A DNA stretch of 64,000 nt from Sacculina carcini. Lineage: Eukaryota > Arthropoda > Thecostraca > Sacculinidae. This document shows positions 41,691 to 51,990 of this stretch, one piece after another. The position numbers and the translations under genes are program-made. The notes beneath the pieces were generated by a model. That model saw only the letters and a list, made by a program, of their open reading frames with translations. It ran no database searches and was not told where the DNA came from. The stretch lies in NCBI GenBank assembly GCA_916048095.2, contig OU696585.1, forward strand, positions 5,474,255-5,538,254, written 5' to 3'. Positions within the stretch are counted from its first letter, which is position 1, and the number at the start of each line of letters is the position of its first letter.

Positions 41691-41751
41691 TTTTAAATCG
41701 TGCTGCTAATGCGACCACTTCTGAGTTGATCAAATTTAGATGCAGCCCATC

Positions 41752-41932
41752 CAGAGCCGTTGCGAGGAATTATGCCCCCCCCCCGAAGGCAACACTTGGG
41801 GCCCCCATTATAAATAAATCACCAAATAATGAATGTATTTATTAGACATCATCACATAATACGTGAAGCAACGGGGCCCCTCAACATTCGGGCCCCCGGC
41901 CGGAGGGTACGGGGGCGGTTGCTACGGCTCTG
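41752..41932. mobile_element. hAT MITE, copy 2 (181 bp)
   Basis: Same ends as 18751-19011 (CAGAGCCGTTGC ... GCTACGGCTCTG) and near-identical outer sequence, with ~70 bp less interior. Perfect 8-bp duplication AGCCCATC (41744-41751, 41933-41940). Two copies with independent target duplications prove a mobile family. Confidence 0.9.
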
Positions 41933-41940
41933 AGCCCATC

Positions 41941-43052
41941 GAAGTTCATATCGAAAATACACATTTCAAAAACAGCATCATTTCGCGTTATTTCATTGCC
42001 GACCCTACATACAGTCGACAGTCGCAAGCAAAAAATGGTTACGTGTGGTCAACTAGATCATTATACGAATATTCTATAGCGTTTTGTTTTTCAAAATACG
42101 AGGTATAGTTGTGAAATCGTCACATTCCATAAGTCAGCCCTATCGAACCTCAGGTGATCACTCAACAAAAAATTGCGCTCAAAATTCATAGATGTGACAC
42201 TACTCGCACAGCCAGGTCATGTACTCTGCATGCGACACGAAAATGAGTTGCCGATCATCACGCTTCATGCATGCATTATGGTTCAAGTCATTGTCGGCGG
42301 CCCATCCAGTATGAGTTGTTTTGCACCAATCCAACAGTATAAGATGTGTTGCACCATTTTGTCTTCAACTCAATCAACACTTTCAACTCAATCAACACTT
42401 TCAACTCAATCAACACTGAGCCTTAGCTGCCGTTTTGTTTCGAATTTGGCCCCTAGGACACTGACGTAAAGATACCTTCACAAATTAGGCTGACTTCGTA
42501 GTGAAGCAAGCCTAATTTGACAAATGATTGAAGACAATATTTGTTGCATCGCATACAAGCAGCTACAACTGCTCAAAACTGCCGCCATTCTCAAACAGAT
42601 TTGTCAAGCCTGTTTATTGACCTGTTGAACCTATCGGCTATTGTGTGAATTGTGCTGCGCATATGTGGGTAATAGGGAGTACTACAGTATTGCCCTATGA
42701 ACAACAACAACAACAGCAGCATGTATTTAATATAGCGCACTTTCGAGGACAAAGGCGCGAGCAGGAGCAGAGTAATAAAAGTGTAGACACAGAGCGCTAT
42801 GAGGACAAAAATATGGAGCACAAATCGACAGAAAGTACATGGGTGCTTGCAAAATTGAACACATACATACACACATACACACAAACACATATACACAAAC
42901 ACATGCACACGAACACATACACACGCACATATATACACATACACATGCATACACATATACATATATGAATAATGTAATGCAATAGAGCATAAAATAGAAA
43001 GAGAGAAAATATATAATGGGAATATAGAATAAAAAAGCATAGGATATAAAAA
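41941..43052. other. intergenic, short repeats only
   Basis: Three copies of an 18-bp unit (caactcaatcaacacttt) at 42365-42418, a hairpin caaattaggct/agcctaatttg at 42481-42519 and a CACATA-rich tract at 42860-42965. No gene recognised. Confidence 0.6.
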
Positions 43053-43560
43053 ACATATTATCCACAAATGCCCGCATACTCTCATACTCTGCAATAGGGC
43101 AATATGTTCACCTCGGCCAGTATAGTGTCAAAGGCGTACCAAGTGCGATAGTGCGACTGCGGTTTGTGGCCAATATGTTCACTTTTCATCATAGCGAAAT
43201 TTCAGTGGTTTTCAACACAACACACGAGTTTATACACTACAGTTAGCTAGCACATGACGTACTGTCTGGTTATTGATTAGGTTAGGTTAGGTTGGTCAGG
43301 TTAGGTCAAGTTTGTTTAGGTCAGCTTACTGAACCAATAACCACACACAGTGCGTTAGGTGCTAGTCGTCTGTTGTATACAAACTCGTGCGTTGCGTTGA
43401 AAACCACTGAAATTTCGCTATGGTGAAAAGTGAAAATATTGTCCACAAGCCGCAGTCACATTCACCGCACTTGGTACGCCTTTGACACTACGCTGGCCGA
43501 GGTGAACATATTGCCCTATTGCAGAGTATGTGAGTATACAAGTGTTTGTGGCTAATATGC
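43053..43560. repeat. fold-back element with ~225-bp arms and a TTAGG-rich loop
   Basis: Left arm ~43053-43278 and right arm ~43335-43560 are reverse complements (gcaatagggcaatatgttca / tgaacatattgccctattgc; gtcaaaggcgtaccaagtgcg / its complement; ggttattg / caataacc). The loop contains gattaggttaggttaggttgg. No coding capacity. MITE-like fold-back element; no target duplication recognised. Confidence 0.85.
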
Positions 43561-44116
43561 TCATGGGGCAATATTGTACTAGATCCTGGGCAATATAGCA
43601 AAATTGATAGTAAATCATTATTTCGGCGGCCGAACAACACTATAAAAACTACTATATATGTAATACATCCCTGCTAAAGAAAATATATCGTATAGGGCAA
43701 CTATACCTTTTACAATTTCATTTGTCACAACTGAAATCAAAGTTGTCCCAACTGTAATCACAATTGTCCCAACTAGAACCACAATATATGTTGTTGATAT
43801 TAAATATCAAACTTAATTGTTATCAGTACATTTTATTGTATTTCACATGAAAAAATTGCATTTTATTGTCAGTTTCAGATGAAACGGACAATATTTTCGT
43901 TTGGGGAAAAACGACTGAAGAAATATATTTAATGTAGAAAAAAGTATTTGAACACAAATAACTACATCAAAGAAACCATCATCCATAAAACCAGTTTAAA
44001 AAACAGGTTACGAATATAAACCAATTAATTTGGTTCAATTTTCCTTGATCTGCCGCCAATTTTTTCAAAATGTCCACGTCTACGAAAACCATTTTTAAAA
44101 ACAACATATATTGAAA
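43561..44116. other. no gene; short tandem repeat
   Basis: Three imperfect copies of gttgtcccaactgtaatcaca at about 43729-43790; otherwise AT-rich. Confidence 0.5.
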
Positions 44117-44503
44117 AATACTGTAATCAAGCAAAAGAAACAACGGGGCAAAGCCCTCTCACCTTCGCGCAGGTAAACCGCGCACAACGACGAGAATTCG
44201 TCCACTCGAGCAGAAATATTCTCGAACACACGGCAACGATGCTTATCACGCGCAGGCCACCAACCGAATGACGCTCGACCGCTCGCAAAGCCAGCTTCAC
44301 ACACGCCAGCTGATACACGCCTCCGGCACTAGGCTCAAATCGCGGCCAATCAGCGCGCAGCAACGTGCGACGTCATACCTCGCACCAGTCGACTCAAGTG
44401 AGCCGCTATGACGTCACACCGCACGCCACTCGACAACAACGCCACATCTCCCCCAGCTTTTCACCTGAAAGCTCACAACAAACACGCTTGCAAACACGCA
44501 CGG

Positions 44504-47500
44504 TTAAACTTCATCATCGGATAGACACACGTACTCGTTTAACCATGCCGGCGGTCGACGTCTCCTCGTTGACCGCCTCGGCTGCTCGACTGCAGCCTCA
44601 TCCTCGACTCTCTCAGCCGCGACGCCCTCTCCGACATTCTCTCGAGCAGTATGCACACTCACGCCCTCTGAGGGCTCACCAGGTTCCTGCTCCACAGACA
44701 CACGGTCCGCATCCACGCCCTCGCCAGTAGCCAGTCGCTCAGGTGGCAGGCTGTCAGGTGTTCTGTCACCGCCGGGACTATCGGCCGCCTCGTCCCGTCC
44801 GCCATCACCGCTCAGGTCCAAGCTACACCGGGTGGCTCCACCGGGTGGCTCCACATCTCCGCGATTGCCGGTCGCATCCACATCCCAACCGCCGCTGGTC
44901 GGTTCCACGTCGCCATGAGTGCCGGTCTCGTCTGTGGCTCCACTATGGCCGGCACAGCGACGCTTGCGCAGGTCGCGCACATGGCGCGGCATGCCATTTA
45001 CGCACACAACGTGCTGTGAGACGACCCTGGTCACCTTCCCGAGGGTCCACGGCGTTGTACATGACGGGATCGGCGGTTTCACCCACACCTCGTCACCAAC
45101 GGCAAACGCTGCTGTCTGGTCATCAGCGTCCCTGCGGCCGGTCTCAAATGGAAGACGCCACTCGTATCTGAAAATACACCTCGAGGGAATAGTGCTCACC
45201 TGAGTCTCTTTGCGCGGCGTAACGTTGTACCAGAACGTCGCCTCCTCCGGGGAAATATGTCCCCTCGCTGCGATCCTTTTGATCGTACGGTGATTTCGCT
45301 CCACGATCCCGTTACCGCCCGGGGCGTATGCGGCTCGGAATCGCAAAGAAATGCACCACTCGTCGGCGAACTGCTCCATCGCCGCCGACCGGAACGCCGT
45401 AGAGTTGTCCAGTAACAGCTCCTCAAACGGCCCACGCTCAATCACAATCTGCCGCAGCTGAGCTATAATGCACAACGCCGTCTCATTCGGCAATCTGCGC
45501 CATACGGCAAGACGTGATGGACCACAATCCACCATCGACAGGTAAACGCCGGCATCGTAATGAGTGACGTCCGCTGCCACTCGATACCAGTCCCTGTCCA
45601 CGGCCAGACTACCCTGACCTACGAGATTCTCCTCTCTCACCGCTGGATCGATACGTTGACAAGCCTCGCATCCAGCTATCTCCGCCTTCACATGGGCTCT
45701 CGTCAAATCACTCCGCAATTGTTGACCCAGGTACAGCGTCCTCTCGACACCTAAATGATGGGGCAGATGAGCCGCCCAAACGGTGTCCTTAATGCTCTTC
45801 TTCGTAGCAATAGCTGCTGATATTGCCACCTCCTCCTCACCAGCGTCACGATGAACAAGCCACTTCTTGGCCACCCTGGTCATCTGATCAGCTTTATTCT
45901 CCACAGTCGTGACAAACCGGAGAGAAACTGTCAGGCCATGCTCGGCGATCGTCTCCTTAATCACCGCCAGTCGGCGCTTTACCAGCATCTCGGCAGAACC
46001 TTTAGTGCGGACACGGTTGCGCCCCTCGACAGTGCTGTCCATCCAACTAAGCACTGTCCTCGAGTCTGTCGCGACGGTAAACGTCTTGAACCCCCACGAA
46101 ATCGCCATATTGATGCCACGACCGACTGCCTCCAGTTCGGACACATTAATGTGTAGAACGTCGGTCTTCTTACGGAGCCAAGTAGCATCCTCAACGATGC
46201 AGCCGTCCACCTCGACCACCACGCCAAGCGCCAACGTGCTCGCGTCAGTCCATACAGTGACGTCTCCAGCTGCGTTCACGTCCCATCGACCCTTTACCGG
46301 GTCCGCCTTCTGAACACGCTGCAACAGCTCAGACACAAGCACACACACAACATTTTCCACCGGGTTATCCCACGACCCGCCACACCCCAACCGTTTCAAA
46401 AAACTGCAATGGGGGCGTAACCACCCGGCAACGGGGTAATGGCCGACTAGACGACCACATACGGAGAACAACCCACGCTTGGTCAGCCCTGTCAATTCGG
46501 GTGCAGCGTCACGAAGAGCTGTCCCTCTCGACATATTCAACCACCCATCGGGTCCCTTCCTCAGAGCAATTCCCAATAATCGACCCCCATCTAGGCCCTC
46601 CGGCTCCTTAGTCTCAAAGCCATACCTTCGCAGATGCTCCCGAAGCTGCTGCACGCTCACATCGGACGTCCTCACGATGATATCGTCGACATAATGATCT
46701 GTCGCCTTTCGCACCTTCTCGTCCAATGACAGGACCTTTCGCAGAATCAGCGTCATTATTCTTGGTGCACATGACAGGCCGAAGCCCAGCCGCGTCAACG
46801 CATAATGCACACCATTATACCTCACGACCTGATACTTCCACAGATCTCGGCTCACGTGAATCTGCAGGTACGCCGACTTGAGATCAACTACCTTGATCTC
46901 CCCCTGCCATTGCCTCCACTCTCTGATCCTGTCAGCACACACTGACACACCGTCATCTCCTGTGTGACACTCGACAAAGCCGTTCAGCTCACGGTAATCC
47001 ATAACAGGACGAACTTTGTCTTTCGTCGGCTGTACGACGGCCAACAGCGGGATGATCCCCTTTACTGGGCCGTGCCATGTGATTAACCAGCCTTTCTCGA
47101 TCCAGCTCCGGATCTCGGCATTGTACCTCTCGCTCACTCCGGGAGCTCTCGTACATCTGTACTCCGCCACGCTGTTCTGTAGCTGGTCCGGCTCTTTGTC
47201 AGACCACCGCCAGCTCACCGTCCATCGGCCCTCAGCGAATGACGCTACGAAGTCCTTGTCGACAACTTCCAGCGGCTGCGGACTATCCGTGGAACCTGCC
47301 AACATAAACCTCACACACTTCGTCGATTTATTAGACACACTCTTACGCGCCGGTGCACGACAGCACCCCTCGGGGTAAGGTTTCCCCCACTCAACGGTGT
47401 ATTTAGAGTCAACACCCCTTTTCACTGTCACGCCTCCCATATGGTCGATAACATCGTTGCCCAGGAGGCACTCCACCCCAAGGTTTTCTAATCCCTTAAC

Positions 47501-47971
47501 TACGAGCCCGGGAACTCTAAAACAGTGTCCCTGCAGCCCTATTACTACGTCACAGGACTTCGTCTCATGAGAAGTCCTACCATCCGCTGTAATCAACGGT
47601 CGTCCCCGACGGGGAAGTGAACCCGCCACCACCCGTGCACTAACAATTGTGCACTCACTTCCCGTGTCAACCAGACACCGGGAGCAACGACCGTTGAGAA
47701 CAGCTTCAACGACCGGCATACGACGCGAAGTCAATACACCGGCCGTCCCTCGAATCGCCCGGCGGGCCCGACGCACCAAATGTGCTCCGCTGATGAGTCC
47801 ACGCGCAGAGCAGGGACTCACCGTCGCCCCTTTACAGGGGCCGCCGCTTAATTGCGGTCGACTTCCATGTCGGAGGACGCTGCGCCCCGTGCTGCGCCCT
47901 CCGCATGAAAATGCGAGCTCGTCCGAGCTCGCGAGCGGCGTGACGTCGACGTCGACGCCGGCTCCTCGCAA
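44504..47971 (-). CDS. pol: protease, reverse transcriptase, RNase H, integrase
   Basis: Up to 1155 codons, uninterrupted. Protease CLVDTGSECTIV (~residue 105); RT with VRPVMDYRELNGFVE, KVVDLKSAYLQIHVSRDLW, ALTRLGFGLSCAPRIM and HYVDDIIVR; RNase H with VWTDASTLALGVVVE, NVSELEAVGRGINMA and TVATDSRTVLSWMDST; integrase with HLPHHLGVERTLYLG, CEACQRIDP, VAADVTHYDAGVYL (Asp), LLLDNSTAFRSAAM (Asp) and GGNGIVERNHRTIKR (Glu), then a Gly/Pro/Tyr-type C-terminal domain and an acidic, Gly-rich tail. All catalytic residues appear intact. The RT resembles the fragment at 6275-6500. Expressed with Gag, probably by -1 frameshift. Confidence 0.92.
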   Translation of the reverse strand: MRGAGVDVDVTPLASSDELAFSCGGRSTGRSVLRHGSRPQLSGGPCKGATVSPCSARGLISGAHLVRRARRAIRGTAGVLTSRRMPVVEAVLNGRCSRCLVDTGSECTIVSARVVAGSLPRRGRPLITADGRTSHETKSCDVVIGLQGHCFRVPGLVVKGLENLGVECLLGNDVIDHMGGVTVKRGVDSKYTVEWGKPYPEGCCRAPARKSVSNKSTKCVRFMLAGSTDSPQPLEVVDKDFVASFAEGRWTVSWRWSDKEPDQLQNSVAEYRCTRAPGVSERYNAEIRSWIEKGWLITWHGPVKGIIPLLAVVQPTKDKVRPVMDYRELNGFVECHTGDDGVSVCADRIREWRQWQGEIKVVDLKSAYLQIHVSRDLWKYQVVRYNGVHYALTRLGFGLSCAPRIMTLILRKVLSLDEKVRKATDHYVDDIIVRTSDVSVQQLREHLRRYGFETKEPEGLDGGRLLGIALRKGPDGWLNMSRGTALRDAAPELTGLTKRGLFSVCGRLVGHYPVAGWLRPHCSFLKRLGCGGSWDNPVENVVCVLVSELLQRVQKADPVKGRWDVNAAGDVTVWTDASTLALGVVVEVDGCIVEDATWLRKKTDVLHINVSELEAVGRGINMAISWGFKTFTVATDSRTVLSWMDSTVEGRNRVRTKGSAEMLVKRRLAVIKETIAEHGLTVSLRFVTTVENKADQMTRVAKKWLVHRDAGEEEVAISAAIATKKSIKDTVWAAHLPHHLGVERTLYLGQQLRSDLTRAHVKAEIAGCEACQRIDPAVREENLVGQGSLAVDRDWYRVAADVTHYDAGVYLSMVDCGPSRLAVWRRLPNETALCIIAQLRQIVIERGPFEELLLDNSTAFRSAAMEQFADEWCISLRFRAAYAPGGNGIVERNHRTIKRIAARGHISPEEATFWYNVTPRKETQVSTIPSRCIFRYEWRLPFETGRRDADDQTAAFAVGDEVWVKPPIPSCTTPWTLGKVTRVVSQHVVCVNGMPRHVRDLRKRRCAGHSGATDETGTHGDVEPTSGGWDVDATGNRGDVEPPGGATRCSLDLSGDGGRDEAADSPGGDRTPDSLPPERLATGEGVDADRVSVEQEPGEPSEGVSVHTARENVGEGVAAERVEDEAAVEQPRRSTRRRRPPAWLNEYVCLSDDEV

Positions 47972-48912
47972 TCACGAGCGAAATGCCCGTGCTTGCCACA
48001 CCGGTAGCATTGCGCTCCCGGGCACTCGCGGACCAGATGGTCGCCGCCACATCGGTAGCAGCGGAGCGTCCGGCGCGCAGAAGAGCGCGCAGAAGAGCGC
48101 TCCGAACGGCCCGCCCACCGAGACACAGAGCCGTCTCGCTCGTCCGACGCTTGAGGACCAGGAGAGCGGTCCCTCGAGCTGCTCGCTACTTGGGCGTAGC
48201 TGACTCGCTGCCTAGATGCAGCCACCACCCCAGATGGGCGGTTTCTAGCTGCAGCAGCCCTACGCGCACCAATTCTGGCGCGCACCGCCGACAGCACGCT
48301 GTCGAACTCGGAGGTGTAGGCCCCGTCTTTCGCCATAGCCCACTCATAGATTGAGTCGGGTAAGCCCTCATAAAACTTGACGCGGAACGCCAAGCACTCG
48401 GGTGTTAACCCTACACGGCGACCTAGACGCTCTAGGTCGTCCACAAAGGCGTCCACTGACTCGCCAGATCGAAGCTGACGAGTCGAGAAACGCCTCCACG
48501 CCTCTTGGCGAGGCACGCCAAACTCGGCGACCAGCGTGGCTTTCACCACGGCCCACTGTGAGGCGTCGCCCACGAGCATGCGCCGGTAAAGCCGGCGCGC
48601 GCTCCCATCCAGCATATGGTCGACCATTTCGCAAGGGTCGACCTGCTGGACACGGCATAGCCGCTCAAAGTCGGCCAGCCACTCAGTGACGTCAAGGGTG
48701 ACGTCACCACCGAAACGCGGTAGAGCCCGCCCTATCCTGTCAAGGATCGGCCCTCGGGCCTGCATTAAGATGTTGGCCAACTGGCCAACATCTACCACGG
48801 GTCCCGCGGCCCGCTGCTCGGGTCTCTGACCCTCCTGACCGAAGTCATCGGATTCACTACCGGAACCCCCTTCGACAAACTCACGTTTGCCCCCGCCAAC
48901 GGCCTCAGCCAT
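47848..48912 (-). CDS. gag of the 44-49 kb element
   Basis: Start taken at MAEAVGGGKREFVEGG (48912), three bases after the primer-like site. The frame is also open upstream through the LTR to 49110. About 354 residues: acidic N-terminus, capsid-like helices (DVTEWLADFERLCRVQQVDP, LYRRMLVGDASQWAVVKATL, FSTRQLRSGESVDAFVDDLE, FRVKFYEGLPDSIYEWAM), an Arg/Ser-rich linker and two zinc knuckles, CYRCGGDHLVREC and CYRCGKHGHFARDC. Packages element RNA. Overlaps pol by 124 bp in a frame that would need a -1 shift. Confidence 0.9.
   Translation of the reverse strand: MAEAVGGGKREFVEGGSGSESDDFGQEGQRPEQRAAGPVVDVGQLANILMQARGPILDRIGRALPRFGGDVTLDVTEWLADFERLCRVQQVDPCEMVDHMLDGSARRLYRRMLVGDASQWAVVKATLVAEFGVPRQEAWRRFSTRQLRSGESVDAFVDDLERLGRRVGLTPECLAFRVKFYEGLPDSIYEWAMAKDGAYTSEFDSVLSAVRARIGARRAAAARNRPSGVVAASRQRVSYAQVASSSRDRSPGPQASDERDGSVSRWAGRSERSSARSSARRTLRCYRCGGDHLVRECPGAQCYRCGKHGHFARDCEEPASTSTSRRSRARTSSHFHAEGAARGAASSDMEVDRN
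47913..47932 (-). promoter_or_regulatory. strong stem-loop in the gag/pol overlap
   Basis: gcgagctc and gagctcgc form a perfect 8-bp GC-rich stem around gtcc, inside the gag-pol overlap. A possible frameshift stimulator, but I see no canonical slippery heptamer at the expected distance upstream, so its role is unproven. Confidence 0.35.
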
Positions 48913-48915
48913 AAA

Positions 48916-48927
48916 GCCGAAATAGCT
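48916..48927 (-). promoter_or_regulatory. primer-binding-like site complementary to the tRNA-Phe 5' end
   Basis: The + strand GCCGAAATAGCT abuts the first LTR base (48928) with no gap and equals nucleotides 1-12 of metazoan tRNA-Phe. The gag ATG (48912-48910) follows only three bases later on the element strand. The next LTR base is T where tRNA-Phe has C, so pairing stops at 12 nt. Confidence 0.65.
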
Positions 48928-49257
48928 TGTAATCAAGCAAAAGAAACAACGGGGCAAAGCCCTCTCACCTTCGCGCAGGTAAACCGCGCACAACGACGAG
49001 AATTCGTCCACTCGAGCAGAAATATTCTCGAACACACGGCAACGATGCTTACAACGCACAGGCCACCAACCGAATGACGCTCGACCGCTCGCAAAGCCAG
49101 CTTCACACACGCCAGCTGATACACGCCTCCGGCACTAGGCTCAAATCGCGGCCAATCAGCGCGCAGCAACGTGCGACGTCATACCTCGCACCAGTCGACT
49201 CAAGTGAGCCGCTATGACGTCACACCGCACGCCACTCGACAACAACGCCACAAATAC

Positions 49258-50195
49258 CATGGTTAAAAAATCAGTTTTAGTTAAGTGGTTTAACCAGCCG
49301 CTTATACCAGCAGGCTACTTGCTATACAAAAAAGTATTTCAACGCACATCAATCAAATCTATCTTCCATAGAGACTGTACTAGAAAGTATTGTTTTATTA
49401 AAAAAGCGTTAGTTTAAATAAACGTTTGTCAAAAAACAATTGTGGCGTACCCCTTGTGCGTTGAATAAAAAACACCAGACTTGGTACACAACTTGGTATT
49501 GTTTCGTGATCGTTCTTGTTGTTGTTGTTGTTAGTCCAAACTGAAATTAAACAAAAGGTGGAACCTCGATTAAGCCCAGCCAAATCTCAAATTAAGCCCA
49601 TATACTAACCAAATAAGTAAATATCCACAAACGAGACAAATCACATAACAAACGAGACAAATCACACACATAACATCAAACGACTCACGATTTCTGGCGT
49701 TCTCTAGGATGTCAATATCCCACAAATTCTCTATGATCTCCAATATCTCACAAATTCTCTACGATCTCCAATATCCCACAAATTCTCTAGGATCTCCAAT
49801 ATCTCACAAATTCTCGAAGGTATAACTCTCAGGTGTTAGCTCTCCACGGTTCAAACAGTGAAAAGGAAGACGCCAAGCGGCGCTGCCGTTGGTGTATACA
49901 ATCTCAACGTAGCAACAATGCCGTTGGTATATATAAACAACAATAAACGTAGAGCTAAATTTTAACGAAAATTAAGATGATACATAATTTCTGTGGGTGT
50001 AACGCCCCGCCCGCCGTGCGAGCAGCACTTCCATTATCGTTACACCCTTAGGTTTCGATGCAACTCACGAATATATAAACGCACAATACAAAATACACTC
50101 GCAAACCCAACCAAAGCATAGTACACTCGTGTAGTGTACCGAGAAGGACGAACAATATCAATGCACAACATTTCCCGCGAACAAGATTAAACGAC
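49258..50195. other. no gene; 28-bp tandem repeat
   Basis: Four copies of a ~28-bp unit (atctccaatatcccacaaat plus tctct) at 49709-49818. An inverted gcccgccgtgcg block at 50007-50030 recalls the motif family at 3491-4695. Confidence 0.6.
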
Positions 50196-50394
50196 CAGAT
50201 AGTACATTGTTCGCGGTTCCAGTGCCACAACAACATGCTGGTACACGTCCAGCAGAACAACAACTCCCCGGTGCGCCAAAATCATCACAACAATTATCCG
50301 GTGACACAGCAACGCCACAACACATTCATTCTCGATCAGGCCAACGCATCAGGCCACCTGTTCGTTTCTCGCCCTGATCTGATGAGGGGGCTCC
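50196..50394 (+). pseudogene. last part of a CsRn1-like pol, from a tandem copy
   Basis: Matches 61619-61817 (end of the pol at 58357-61800 plus its polypurine region) almost base for base and continues into the LTR at 50395. It is the remnant of a neighbouring copy that shares its 3' LTR with the 5' LTR of the element on the right. Confidence 0.85.
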
Positions 50395-51211
50395 TGTGGC
50401 GTACACACTTGTTCACACACACATGTTTCTTTTGTATTGATTGTCGCTGTATTATTTTAGTTTATGCGTTGCATGTTTATGTTGTGCGTATTAAGCATGC
50501 GTTATGTGTGTGTGCGTATCTTTGCGTTATATGCGTTGCGTGTTTGTTTCATTGCATAAATTAATTTCATTGTATAAATTTACACACTTCGCAATATGCT
50601 TGTATGTATGTTCGCACCGTGCACACCACCGGATGTGTTATTTTCGTCGCCTATTTGCGCCGTGTGTTTATGTCGCCGTCTGGCTATGTCATCGCCGTCT
50701 GGCTATGTCGTGTTTGTGTCGCGCTGTATATCCGCGCCGCCTGTGTGCTTGTGTCTGTCTGTCTGATCCGCCTGTGTGCGCTGCCCATTCTCCACGCAAG
50801 CCGGCGGAATTGCTACTGTGTGTTCACACCACCCACGACGATGGTAGTCCAGCTATTTCCCGCGACAATTCACACGACTGTTTGCTCAGACGTCGCACGG
50901 CACGTTCCAGACGGTCACGTGACCGGTGTCCTACATGGAGTGAAGGGATTCCGGCTGGTGCTAGACATAGGTGGATTCCGGCTGGTGTTGGACAAGTCAG
51001 TCGAGAATAGTGCGTGCTGTCACACAGTGCTAGAGTTGTTCGCTCGCTTCATTGTGTTCCCGCGACTTAGTCGTACTCCCCGCGTATTCGTGTCCAGCCG
51101 CTGCGGGTATCGTATCTTATTGTATTGTTTCGTAATTGTAATTATGTATTAATGTTATGTAAATGTGTGAATGTAATATATAGCTGATTTACTAATTGTT
51201 TTCTATGCATG
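50395..51211 (+). repeat. LTR of CsRn1-like element 2, part 1
   Basis: Starts TGTGGCGTAC and matches 61818-62634. It is cut at ...ctatgcatg by insertion of element 1 and resumes at 56995-57024 (cttaacc...ttaaca), giving 847 bp in all, the same as the 3' LTR. Confidence 0.9.
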
Positions 51212-51970
51212 TGTAGCGACCCAGTCCATAACTGTTGCGTCGTACTAATACCGCTAGATGACGCCATGTGTACACATTCACTGTTTGTATGCGCGATTTT
51301 CGACCTTATAGACTGTGACTGTGCGATAGCGTAACATAAGTACGTCTGATAGCACGATATACAGCAAATGTTTTTCATGATTATATATTAGTTATACAAT
51401 TGATTGCCACACGTTGTACTATTTTACATTGCTATATATGTACGCTTCAAATCCTGGTCGCTGCGCTACGTGTAATATTTATATGTGTGTAAACTTGTGC
51501 ATTTACTATGTGAGCATTATGCCCTGCATTAGACCGTTTCAAGTTAAGCACCATTATGGGGTAAATTTCGATGCCTTGCTTTGTCAAGTCAGTCGAACTT
51601 TGTGAAGTGAATACAGTGCTACGTGTTACAGTGAAAGTGTTGTGCTATCCCTCTCCTTTCGTTGGGTAATAGGTGGTAGTTTACGCTGGTAGCTCCGGTA
51701 TTACCAGTATTGCATTCCACGGACCCGTCTCTTCCTTCTTTCTTGCCACTCTCCCCTTGGCTCAGGCCTCTCACCCACTGGAGGTGAGAGTGCTCGCTCC
51801 GGGTGCAGTACGATCCCGGAGCACACCGGTCCTGATTGAGCCCAGGCCTAAACAGGCTAGCAGAGGCGTGGGTTGCCCTGCTTCAAGAAGGGAAATTGCC
51901 GGGTCGCGTGTCGGTGAACACAGGCCACATTTGGCCCAATAGAATTGGACCCAAATCCAAAATTCTACAC

Positions 51971-51983
51971 TGGTGACCCCGAC
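51971..51983 (+). promoter_or_regulatory. primer-binding site, tRNA-Trp type
   Basis: tggtgaccccgac, one base after the LTR end. The same site occurs at 57027-57039 in element 2. Confidence 0.85.
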
Positions 51984-51990
51984 AACCGGC

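Larger units (their letters stand above)
44122..49252 (-). mobile_element. nearly intact gypsy-like LTR retrotransposon
   Basis: LTRs of 325 bp (44122-44446, 48928-49252) differing by eye at three positions within one 9-bp stretch. 5-bp duplication AATAC (44117-44121, 49253-49257), polypurine tract agctgggggaga before the 3' LTR, and a primer-like site AGCTATTTCGGC next to the 5' LTR. Both gag and pol frames are open from end to end. GC-rich relative to its surroundings. The best candidate in the window for a recently mobile, possibly active element. Confidence 0.9.

Noticed and set aside
44743..48203. Long antisense frames opposite gag and pol of the 44-49 kb element
   Set aside because: They mirror a GC-rich coding strand and show no domains; shadows of the real frames.
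49709..49818. Regular 28-bp repeats considered as a CRISPR-like array
   Set aside because: No spacers; simple head-to-tail tandem repeat in a eukaryotic genome.
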